The translations under genes were made by a program, and so were the position numbers. Source: an uncultured Acidovorax sp. (GTDB lineage: Bacteria; Pseudomonadota; Gammaproteobacteria; Burkholderiales; Burkholderiaceae_C). Taken from it: a DNA stretch of 64,000 bases. Below are positions 1 to 7,452 of the stretch, one piece after another (positions within the stretch are counted from its first letter, which is position 1; each line of letters begins with the position of its first letter). The notes under the pieces are model-generated. The model did not search any database and was not told the DNA's origin. It was given only the letters and a program-made list of their open reading frames with translations. The stretch spans positions 33,474-97,473 of the forward strand of contig CAJYKV010000003.1 in NCBI GenBank assembly GCA_913774955.1, given 5' to 3'.

Positions 1-13
1 CTGACCTCGCACT

Positions 14-3000
14 ATGACCATCTACAACTATTTCGACGAGACGAAGAACCACGACTCCGTGCTGTTCGAAGCGGACCGCGTAATTCAGTCGCGGGAGCTG
101 ATCGATGCGCAGGAGATTCTGGCCCACCGGATCAAGGGCATCGCCGACGGCATCTATGCGAACGGCGACGTGGTGCGCGATGCGCGCCTGACGGTCAACC
201 CACAGACCGGGGAGGCCGTGGCGGAAAGCGGAGCCATCTACCTGCAGGGCGCCGTGCGCGGCATCCCGCCGGCCTCGTTTGTAATCCCGGTGCAGGGCAA
301 TGTGGCCGTGGGTGTGTACCTCCGCAGCCGCCTCGTCACGGCGGCGGAAGACCCATCGCTGCTCAACCCTGCCAAGGGCACCCCGAGCTACAAGAAGCCC
401 GGCGCCGCGCGCCGCGTCGTCAGCACCGCCTGGGGGTTCCAGGGCGACGGCCAGCCCGGCACATTCTTCGGCGTGTACGTGGTGGAGGATGGCGTGCTGC
501 GCGCGAAGGCCGCGCCCCCGCACCTCTCCGCCATCACCCGCGCGATCGAGGATTACGACGTCGCCAGCACCGGCGGCGGCTCCTACATCGTGGAGGGCCT
601 GCAGGTGGCCATGGCGCCCGATCTGCCCACAGGCGAACAGGTCTACACCGTCGCCGAGGGCGCCGCCCGCGTCGCCGGCCGCAGCCGCATCTTCCAGGCA
701 GGCCGCCGCCTCGTCACCCTGGCCACGCCCGAGCTGTTCGCGGTGGACAGCGAACCGCACCTGTCCACCACGGAAGGCCCGCAGCGCATCGACATCGGCC
801 GGCCCCCGTGCAAGGGCGTGCCGGAATTCCGCATCACAGCACGCCGCACCGTCACGATCGTGCACGGCGGCTTCGCGGGCGTGGCCGACGTGCTCCCCGA
901 TGCCAGCGTGATTTCGATCGAGGGCGTGAAGCAGGGCGGCACCAACTTCGCGAAGGACGCGGACTACCGCCTCACCGCCGGGCAAGTGGACTGGAGCCCG
1001 CAGGGCGCAGAGCCTGCGCCCGGTTCGTCCTACCAAGTGACGTACCTCTATATCAAGCGCGCCGAGGCCACGGCCGCCGACTCGCGCGGCGCCACCGTCG
1101 AGGGCGCGATCAAGGATTCCACCATCCTCGTGAGCTACCAGCAGCAGCTGCGCCGCGTGGACCGACTCTGCATCAACCGGGAGGGCGCCTTCGAATGGCT
1201 GCGAGGCGTCTCCAGTGCCTGGACACCCACGCCGCCGCAGGTGCCGGACGACATGCTGGCGCTTGCCAGCGTCTTCCAGACCTGGGACGGTACACGCCAG
1301 GTGGTTAGCGACGGCGTGAAGATCCAATCTCCGCACCGCATCGCTCTGCAGGAACAGCGCATGGACGCCGTGATGATCGACCTGGCGGAACTGCGCTTGG
1401 CCACCAGCGCGCAGGGCATGGACTCGGGCATCAAGAAAGGCCTGATCGCCGATCCGTTCTTGACCGACCGCCAGCGCGATGCCGGCATCGCGCAGACAGC
1501 CGCGATCGTGAACGGCGCGCTGCAGCTGCCCATCACTACCACCGTGCACCAGCTCGGCACGGCCCTGCCCGAGCGCATGGCCATCGAGCACTCCCACCGC
1601 GTGGTGCTGGAACAGACGTGGCGCACCGGCTCGCGGCTGGTGAACCCCTACATGGCATTCGACCCCGTGCCGGCGGCCATCGCGCTGGTGCCCAACGTGG
1701 ACCGCTGGACCGTCGTAGATACGACTTGGAAATCAGCCATCACCGAACGGCTGTACACCGGCGCCGGTACAGAAGCCACGCTTACGGCCACTGCATCCGC
1801 CGTCCGCGTGTTGTCCGAAGAGTCGCGCCCCATCGAATACCTGCGCACCATCGCCGTGCGATTCGACATCGAGGGATGGGGACCGGGCGAGCTGCTGCAG
1901 TCCATCACTTTCGACGGCATCGCCGTGGGTGCTGAGCCGATCGCAGGTGGCGCCCTGCGAGGCGACGCCACCGGCAAACTGTCTGGCACCTTCACCGTGC
2001 CGGAGAAGGTCACGGCGGGCGCGAAGGCCGTGGTGTTCCGCGGCGCCCTCGGCAGCCGGGGTTCGCAGACCTTCTACGGACAGGGCACCAACGTGCTGCG
2101 CTCGCAGCAAAACGTCGTCACGGAAACCTACGCGCGATGGAGCCTCACCGTGATTTCGGTGGATGGCGTGCGCTACACGGACCGCACGCCCGCCTACTCG
2201 CCGGCAGCCACGGCCGGTGGCGCCGTATGGGGGCCATCGAGCAGCGGCACTACCGCGCCGCAGAACACCTCGGCCTGTGCTAAGTGGCTGTACGAGGGGT
2301 ATTTCGATCCATCAGCGCAGTCCTTCGTGCTGGACGAAGACACGCAGTGCAGCGGCGTGCGCCTGCTCTTCACCGCCGCCGGCGGCCCGGTCACTGTGCA
2401 GATTCGCGAGGCGTCCGGCGGGGTGCCGGCGACCGCCGTGGTGGCCGAAGCCCGCGTGCCCAAGGAAAACATCCAGATCGACGCGCCCACCACCATCACG
2501 TGGACCCCTGCGCTGCTGCTGGCGGGCCGGGAATACTGCATCGTCACGCTGTGCGATGACGCGCAGACCGCCATCGCAGTGGCCGAGCTGGGCAAGCAAG
2601 ACCCCCAGCGCGGGTACGTCGTCGCCCAGCCGTACCAGGTGGGCGTGTTCTCTACCTCGTCCAACAACAACGCCTGGACTGTCCACCAGGACGTGGACCA
2701 GTGGTTCCAGCTGCTGGCAGCGAGCTATACCGCCGCCGAGCGCGTCGTAGACCTCGGAACCGCCGACGTGGTGGCCGCCACCGACCTGATGGTGCTAGGT
2801 TTCGCCGAACGCCCCTCCGCCGCGTCGGGCGTGGTGTTCGAGGTGGAATTCCCGGAGGCTATGAAGAGCGAGGTGGTGCGCCTCAACGACGGGCAAATCG
2901 TGTGGCTCGCCGCACCGTTCACCGGCCGGCTCAAGGTGCGCGCGCGCATCACCGGGGACGCACGGCTCGCCGCCGTGCTGCAGAACGGCGTGCAGCTCAT

Positions 3001-3316
3001 CGCCGGCCACATCGAGGAAACAGCCACCTATGTATCGCGCACCGTGGCCGCCACCGGAGCGAGCCGCCTGCGCGTGGTCTATGAAGGGGACATCCCCGGC
3101 GGCGCTTCGGTGCAGGTGCACGCCCAGGCCGCCTACGACGGCGCGCCCTGGGTGCTGGTGCCCTACCTCTCCGCGTCCACCAACACGAAGGGCGTGCGGG
3201 AAATCACCTGCGAACTGTCCGCGCTGCAGGCCGCCGCCGTGCGCGTGCGGCTCACGCTCACCGGCAGTACCACCGCCCGGCCCTACGTGCGCAATCTGCG
3301 CGGCGCTACCCTCTGA
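14..3316 (+). CDS. DUF4815-type phage tail structural protein
   Basis: An 1100-residue protein starting MTIYNYFDETKN. I recognise the overall pattern as the DUF4815 family of large virion proteins found in contractile-tailed phages. It holds the place where P2 carries its tail-fibre gene H, just before the sheath block, so a baseplate or fibre-base role is inferred. The sequence is rich in beta-type Gly/Thr/Val segments, with no signal peptide or membrane segment. The start at 14 leaves only 13 bases of upstream sequence, so an earlier start outside the window cannot be excluded. The next gene starts 12 bases after the stop. Confidence 0.75.
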   Translation: MTIYNYFDETKNHDSVLFEADRVIQSRELIDAQEILAHRIKGIADGIYANGDVVRDARLTVNPQTGEAVAESGAIYLQGAVRGIPPASFVIPVQGNVAVGVYLRSRLVTAAEDPSLLNPAKGTPSYKKPGAARRVVSTAWGFQGDGQPGTFFGVYVVEDGVLRAKAAPPHLSAITRAIEDYDVASTGGGSYIVEGLQVAMAPDLPTGEQVYTVAEGAARVAGRSRIFQAGRRLVTLATPELFAVDSEPHLSTTEGPQRIDIGRPPCKGVPEFRITARRTVTIVHGGFAGVADVLPDASVISIEGVKQGGTNFAKDADYRLTAGQVDWSPQGAEPAPGSSYQVTYLYIKRAEATAADSRGATVEGAIKDSTILVSYQQQLRRVDRLCINREGAFEWLRGVSSAWTPTPPQVPDDMLALASVFQTWDGTRQVVSDGVKIQSPHRIALQEQRMDAVMIDLAELRLATSAQGMDSGIKKGLIADPFLTDRQRDAGIAQTAAIVNGALQLPITTTVHQLGTALPERMAIEHSHRVVLEQTWRTGSRLVNPYMAFDPVPAAIALVPNVDRWTVVDTTWKSAITERLYTGAGTEATLTATASAVRVLSEESRPIEYLRTIAVRFDIEGWGPGELLQSITFDGIAVGAEPIAGGALRGDATGKLSGTFTVPEKVTAGAKAVVFRGALGSRGSQTFYGQGTNVLRSQQNVVTETYARWSLTVISVDGVRYTDRTPAYSPAATAGGAVWGPSSSGTTAPQNTSACAKWLYEGYFDPSAQSFVLDEDTQCSGVRLLFTAAGGPVTVQIREASGGVPATAVVAEARVPKENIQIDAPTTITWTPALLLAGREYCIVTLCDDAQTAIAVAELGKQDPQRGYVVAQPYQVGVFSTSSNNNAWTVHQDVDQWFQLLAASYTAAERVVDLGTADVVAATDLMVLGFAERPSAASGVVFEVEFPEAMKSEVVRLNDGQIVWLAAPFTGRLKVRARITGDARLAAVLQNGVQLIAGHIEETATYVSRTVAATGASRLRVVYEGDIPGGASVQVHAQAAYDGAPWVLVPYLSASTNTKGVREITCELSALQAAAVRVRLTLTGSTTARPYVRNLRGATL

Positions 3317-3328
3317 AAGCCATAGCCG

Positions 3329-3790
3329 ATGCCACAGACCATCAAGGGCCAGCCCATTGACGAAAGGACAGCGGCGCTACAGCTGCCGCTGCCACATCTG
3401 AGCAACTGGCAGGACGACGACGTGCCCCGGCTGCGGACGGCCCTCGACCTTATCGACGCGGCCATGCAGCTGCTCGGCCTGGACATGGACACGCGCGATG
3501 AAGCGCTCGCCAGCCGCGCGCAGCGGTTGGAAGACCGCGCCGCACTGCTCGAATACGGCGCTGCCCGGCCCAGCGCCGTTGCCTACAGCTATGACGCGCA
3601 GGGCCGCGTGGCCGCCATCACCCAGACCATGGGCGGTGCCGCGCGCACCACCACCCTGACCTATGACCTCCAGGGCCGTGTGGCCACCGCCGCCTACCCG
3701 GTCGCAGGTGGCGCCACGCGCACCGACACCTACAACTACGACGCCGCCGGCCGCGTGGGCAGCGTCACATCCGTGGAAGCTAAACCATGA
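3329..3790 (+). CDS. Small phage protein with C-terminal YD (RHS-type) repeats
   Basis: A 153-residue protein. The first ~85 residues look helical, with heptad-like stretches (LIDAAMQLLGL, LASRAQRLEDRAALLEYG) that could trimerise. The last ~65 residues carry three YD repeats: YSYDAQGRV, LTYDLQGRV and YNYDAAGRV, about 22 residues apart. YD repeats are known from RHS/teneurin shells; here only a short string is present. Its position between the DUF4815 and carbohydrate-binding-like genes suggests a fibre-associated or adhesion component. Its stop overlaps the next start (ATGA at 3787-3790), so translation is probably coupled. Confidence 0.7.
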   Translation: MPQTIKGQPIDERTAALQLPLPHLSNWQDDDVPRLRTALDLIDAAMQLLGLDMDTRDEALASRAQRLEDRAALLEYGAARPSAVAYSYDAQGRVAAITQTMGGAARTTTLTYDLQGRVATAAYPVAGGATRTDTYNYDAAGRVGSVTSVEAKP

Positions 3791-4638
3791 ACCTTGACCC
3801 CGTCATCCTCGCCGAGCTGCAGCGCGGCGGGCCCGCCATGTGGGCGAGCGGGCGCACCTACCCAGCCGGTGCCGAGGTACGCAGTCCAACGAACCTGCAG
3901 CGCTACGTGCGCATCGCCGCCGGCAGCGGCACCACCGACCCCAGCGCCGACAGCGCGAACTGGCTGCTGTGGTCAAAGCGCGTGGAAGATGCCATTGCGA
4001 CCGTCAGCACCAGCGTTACGCAGCTGGCGGCCAGGGTGGACACGCTCGGCAAGCTGTGGGCGACTGGCGCCGTGATCGACCAGGGGGCGCTCGTCATCAG
4101 CCCGGCCGACAGGGAAACGTACCGCCGCACCTCGGCCACGGGTGCGGCTGCGACAGATCCCGCAGACGACACCGCCAACTACGCCGCGGTCAGCTACTCG
4201 CGTGTGACGGCATTGCCAAATCCCGGCGCCACCTACGCAATTCCCACCGCCGACCAGGTGCGCGGCGTGGCCAAGACCGCACAGGTAAACGTCGCGGCGG
4301 GTGCCAGAACGCTCGTGCTGTCCGTGTCGGGCCGGGGCCAACTGCTGCATGTCGGAGCCTTCCGAGACGCGCCCAGCGCGGACCGTGGCGCCCGCATCGA
4401 AATCCAGATTGACGGCAGGAAGGTCTACGAGTGGGAGGGCTACGGATCGTCTCCGCACTACACGACCCACCACGGGAGCGTCAATCGCATTGCGGCCGGC
4501 GACTTCGTGACGCTCATGGCCACCCACGGCAGCCCGGCGGCGTTTCGCCGTTCGCTTGCCGTGTATCTGACGCCGACCTATGCCGACTGGGCGGCAAGTG
4601 CAAATTTCGTGGGCTACGCGGTCCGCATGGAGGCGTGA
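3787..4638 (+). CDS. Putative tail fibre/receptor-binding protein with carbohydrate-binding-like modules
   Basis: A 283-residue protein. Residues ~10-60 (WASGRTYPAGAEV ... DPSADSANW) resemble the CBM5/12-type chitin-binding pattern of spaced aromatic residues, and a second copy lies near residues 95-140 (DRETYRRTSATG ... DPADDTANY). The C-terminal ~140 residues are beta-rich and unrecognised and may be the host-specific tip. The gene overlaps the YD-repeat gene by four bases and precedes a small conserved-looking phage protein, which fits a fibre module placed before the sheath. The exact function is inferred from position and the repeated modules. Confidence 0.6.
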   Translation: MNLDPVILAELQRGGPAMWASGRTYPAGAEVRSPTNLQRYVRIAAGSGTTDPSADSANWLLWSKRVEDAIATVSTSVTQLAARVDTLGKLWATGAVIDQGALVISPADRETYRRTSATGAAATDPADDTANYAAVSYSRVTALPNPGATYAIPTADQVRGVAKTAQVNVAAGARTLVLSVSGRGQLLHVGAFRDAPSADRGARIEIQIDGRKVYEWEGYGSSPHYTTHHGSVNRIAAGDFVTLMATHGSPAAFRRSLAVYLTPTYADWAASANFVGYAVRMEA

Positions 4639-4639
4639 A

Positions 4640-4963
4640 ATGGACGACAGAATGATCGAAACCACCATCGGCGGAGCGACTGTGCGTGTGTTCCCCGAAC
4701 TGCCCGTAAACCCATCCGCCCCGCCGCGACGCATCAGCGTGGGCGCGTTCTTCGATCGCTTCGGCGCTGCGAAGTGGGCCATCCTTGCAGACGAGTCCGC
4801 CCAGGTGCGCGCAGTGGTGCGGGACGCCAGCGTGCGGCAGTGGATCGACCTCGCCAACCCGGATTTGCCGGCGGGCCTCGCCATCATCCACGCCGCGGGT
4901 CACGCCATTGACGCCGACGCCATCGTGAACAGTACCGTGCTCGACTCGGAGCGGCCGGCATAG
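4640..4963 (+). CDS. Small phage protein of the fibre module, function unknown
   Basis: A 107-residue soluble protein starting MDDRMIETTIGGATV, with its ATG one base after the stop of the fibre gene. The core (GAFFDRFGAAKWAILAD ... WIDLANPDLPAG) has the look of small proteins that follow fibre genes in related phages, but I cannot assign a family. An in-frame start 60 bases upstream would lie inside the fibre gene, so the ATG at 4640 is preferred. A terminator follows closely, making this the last gene of the fibre transcript. Confidence 0.6.
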   Translation: MDDRMIETTIGGATVRVFPELPVNPSAPPRRISVGAFFDRFGAAKWAILADESAQVRAVVRDASVRQWIDLANPDLPAGLAIIHAAGHAIDADAIVNSTVLDSERPA

Positions 4964-4988
4964 CGCCAAGCCCTACACTCCGCACCAC

Positions 4989-5027
4989 AAGCCCGCCGGC
5001 GCCCACGCCGCGCGGGCTTTCCTTTTT
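4989..5027 (+). terminator. Intrinsic terminator after the fibre module
   Basis: Stem arms AAGCCCGC (4989-4996) and GCGGGCTT (5012-5019), followed by a T-rich run TTTCCTTTTT. It sits 25 bases after the last fibre gene and 88 bases before the sheath gene, so the FI-FII block probably has its own promoter in 5028-5114. No clear promoter could be picked out there. Confidence 0.75.
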
Positions 5028-5114
5028 CTCCCCGCGCCGCCCACAGCAGCACCTGCTGGCCTTCGCGCGAGCCCGGCGGCACATTGGAGCCATCACGTTC
5101 CAAGGGCTCCACCA

Positions 5115-6311
5115 ATGGCCATCGCAGATTTCCACCACGGCGTGCGCGTCACCGAAGTGACCGAGGGCACCAACACCCTGCGCCTCGTTTCCACCGCCAT
5201 CATCGGGCTGGTCGCCACTGCCAGCGACGCCGACGCCGCCGCCTTCCCGCTGAACAAGCCGGTGCTGTTCACCTCCATCGCCAAGGCCCAGGCCAAGGCC
5301 GGCACGAAGGGCACGCTGGCCACCGCCCTGGCGGCCATCGCCGACCAGGCGCGCCCCGTGCTGGTCATCGTGCGCGTAGCGGATGGCGTCGGCGCCACCG
5401 AGCTGGAGAAGGAGGCGGACCAGACCAGCAAGGTGGTGGGCGACTACGTGGGCGGCACGCGCACCGGCATCCAGGCCCTGCTGGCCGCGGAACAGCAACT
5501 TGGCGTCAAGCCGCGCATCCTGGGCGCGCCCGGCCTCGACAACAAGCCCGTGGCCGAAGCCCTGACCGCCGTGGCCGAAAACCTGCGGGCCATGGCCTAC
5601 GTGTACGCCCACGGCGCCGAGGACGTGAGCGAAGCACTGGCCTACGCCGAAGGCTTCGGCAAGCGCGAAACCATGGTGCTCTGGCCCAACTTCACGCAGT
5701 GGAGCACCGCCGAAAAGAAGGTGGTGGAAGTGCCGGCCGTGGCCCACGCTCTGGGCCTGCGCGCTGCCATCGACCAGACGCAAGGCTGGCACAAGAGCCT
5801 TTCGAACGTCCCCGTGAACGGCCCTACCGGCATCAGCAAAGACGTCTTCTTCGACCTGCAGAACCCCGCCAGCGATGCAACGCTGCTCAACGACGGGCAC
5901 GTCACCACGTTGATCCGCAAAAACGGCTTCCGCTTCTGGGGCAACCGCACGTGCAGCGCGATCGAGCAGTTTTCCTTCGAAACGGCAACGCGCACGGCGC
6001 ACGTGCTCGCCGACACCATGGCGGAGGGCCACTTCGAATTCATCGACAAGCCGCTGACGCCCGCGCTGGTGAAAGACATCCTCGAAGGCATCAATGCGCG
6101 CTTTCGCTCGCTCAAGGCCGGCGGCTACATCCTCGAGGGCCGGGCCTGGATCGACTTCGAAGTGAACACCACGGAGAGCCTCAAGTCCGGAAAACTCACC
6201 ATCGACTACGACTACACGCCGCTGCCGCCGCTGGAAGACCTGGGCTTCGTGCAGCGCATCACCGACCGCTACTACGCCGATTGGGCCGTCCGCGTCGCCG
6301 CCGGCAACTGA
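5115..6311 (+). CDS. FI: Contractile tail sheath protein (P2 FI-like)
   Basis: A 398-residue protein starting MAIADFHHGVRVTEV, typical of P2-type FI sheath subunits in length (396 in P2) and in the opening 'ADFHHGVRV'. The sheath surrounds the tail tube and contracts at infection. The C-terminal part (INARFRSLKAGGYILEGRAWID ... YDYTPLPPLEDL) matches the conserved sheath domain that forms the contractile lattice. The tube gene follows 36 bases later, the usual pair. The start is preceded by a weak purine-rich stretch only. Confidence 0.95.
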   Translation: MAIADFHHGVRVTEVTEGTNTLRLVSTAIIGLVATASDADAAAFPLNKPVLFTSIAKAQAKAGTKGTLATALAAIADQARPVLVIVRVADGVGATELEKEADQTSKVVGDYVGGTRTGIQALLAAEQQLGVKPRILGAPGLDNKPVAEALTAVAENLRAMAYVYAHGAEDVSEALAYAEGFGKRETMVLWPNFTQWSTAEKKVVEVPAVAHALGLRAAIDQTQGWHKSLSNVPVNGPTGISKDVFFDLQNPASDATLLNDGHVTTLIRKNGFRFWGNRTCSAIEQFSFETATRTAHVLADTMAEGHFEFIDKPLTPALVKDILEGINARFRSLKAGGYILEGRAWIDFEVNTTESLKSGKLTIDYDYTPLPPLEDLGFVQRITDRYYADWAVRVAAGN

Positions 6312-6347
6312 GCCCGGACCCCCTGACCACACACGAAGGAAAAAGCC

Positions 6348-6857
6348 ATGGGACTGCCCCGCGTCTTGAAGAATTTCGCCGTGTTCGGCGACGGCAACAA
6401 CTACCGGGGCGAGGTGCCGGAAGTGAAGCTGCCCACCCTCTCGCGCAAGCTGGAGGAATACCGCTCCGGCGGCATGAACGGCCCGGTGGGCCTCGACTTC
6501 GGCCAGGAAAAGATGGAAGCCGAAATCAAGGCCGCCGGCTGGATCAAGGGCATGGCCGACAAGTGGGGGGCGCGCACGCACGACGCGTCCCAGCTGCGCT
6601 TCGTCGGTGGCATCCAGGCCGACGACGATGGCGCCGTGATCCCCGTCGAAGTGGTCATGCGTGGCCGCCTGCAGGAGATCGACCCGGGCACCGCCAAGGC
6701 CGGCGACAACACCGAACGCACGTACAAGTTCCACCTGTCCTACTACAAAGAAGTGGTGGACGGCCGCGTGGAAATCGAGATCGACCTCGTGAACATGGTG
6801 GAAGTCGTCAACGGCGTGGACAACCTCGCCGCCATGCGCGCCGCGCTGGGCATCTGA
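6348..6857 (+). CDS. FII: Major tail tube protein (P2 FII-like)
   Basis: A 169-residue protein starting MGLPRVLKNFAVFGDG, the standard opening of P2-type FII tube proteins; P2 FII is 172 residues. It polymerises into the inner tube through which DNA passes. An AAGGA Shine-Dalgarno lies about ten bases before the ATG. It follows FI directly and precedes E, as in P2. Confidence 0.95.
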   Translation: MGLPRVLKNFAVFGDGNNYRGEVPEVKLPTLSRKLEEYRSGGMNGPVGLDFGQEKMEAEIKAAGWIKGMADKWGARTHDASQLRFVGGIQADDDGAVIPVEVVMRGRLQEIDPGTAKAGDNTERTYKFHLSYYKEVVDGRVEIEIDLVNMVEVVNGVDNLAAMRAALGI

Positions 6858-6955
6858 CCCGGCCGCCAGTTTTTCCAGCAGCGGACGGGCGGTAAGCGCA
6901 ACTCACCACGATGCCCGCCCGCTGCGCTTTCTCACCAGCACCACTTCGCAACGTC

Positions 6956-7300
6956 ATGACCACCGAAAAGACCACCGCCACTGCAGCCCAGGCCGACCAG
7001 ACGGCCACGGGCCGACCCACTGTGCCCGTACCGCTGCAGACGCCCATCGTGCGCAACGGTCAGACCATCGACACGCTGCACCTCATGCGTCCACGAACGG
7101 GCGATCTGCGTGGTGTGCTCCTGCTGGAACTGGCGCAGATGAAGGTGGACGCGGTAGCCATGGTGCTGCCGCGCATCACATTCCCGACCATCATCAAGGC
7201 GGAAGTGGAAGCGCTCGACCCCGCCGACCTCATGGCCTGCGCCGTGGAGGTGGCCGCTTTTTTGGCGCCGAAGGCGCTCTTGGAATCCCTGAACGCGTAG
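6956..7300 (+). CDS. E: Tail assembly chaperone gpE, zero-frame product
   Basis: A 114-residue protein from the ATG at 6956 (MTTEKTTATAAQ). An in-frame ATG at 6911 would add 15 residues, but the shorter form fits the family better. The C-terminal half (LHLMRPRTGDLRGVLL ... AVEVAAFLAPKALLESLNA) matches P2 gpE-type proteins. These bind the tape measure with a frameshifted long form during tail assembly. A slippery heptamer lies 12 codons before the stop. Confidence 0.88.
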   Translation: MTTEKTTATAAQADQTATGRPTVPVPLQTPIVRNGQTIDTLHLMRPRTGDLRGVLLLELAQMKVDAVAMVLPRITFPTIIKAEVEALDPADLMACAVEVAAFLAPKALLESLNA

Positions 7301-7440
7301 AGGCCGCCATGGCCGATGTGGCCATCCTGCTGCACTGGCCGCCGGCAGCCATGGACACCATGCCACTGGCCGAACTGATGCACTGGCGGCAGCTCGCCGT
7401 GGACCGGCACAACGCCATGCACGCGCAGCCCGCCCGATAG
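6956..7440 (+). CDS. E': Frameshifted tail assembly chaperone gpE+E'
   Basis: At the slippery heptamer T-TTT-TTG (7258-7264) a -1 shift lets ribosomes leave the E frame and continue from GGC at 7264 through 58 further codons to TAG at 7438-7440. The added segment contains HWPPAAMDTMPLAELMHWR, the recognisable Phage_P2_GpE domain (Trp-Pro-Pro, then M-x-L-x-E-L-M-x-W-R). The fused product is about 160 residues. In P2 the same heptamer gives E+E'. No good independent start precedes the E' segment, which supports the frameshift. The short hairpin just after the heptamer (7265-7277) may be too close to act as the stimulator. Confidence 0.85.
7258..7264 (+). promoter_or_regulatory. Programmed -1 ribosomal frameshift site (TTTTTTG)
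   Basis: In the E frame the codons read GCT TTT TTG, so the heptamer is T TTT TTG, the P2-type slip site. The conserved E' domain is open only in the -1 frame beyond this point. Confidence 0.85.
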
Positions 7441-7452
7441 GCACCCCGAACC

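Noticed and set aside
4884..6734. A 616-codon open frame on the minus strand
   Set aside because: Antisense to the tail sheath and tube genes; no domain and shadow-like composition.
7265..7277. GCGCC-GAA-GGCGC hairpin as the stimulator of the E/E' frameshift
   Set aside because: It starts directly after the slippery heptamer, closer than the usual 5-9 base spacing, so it is noted but not counted as proof.
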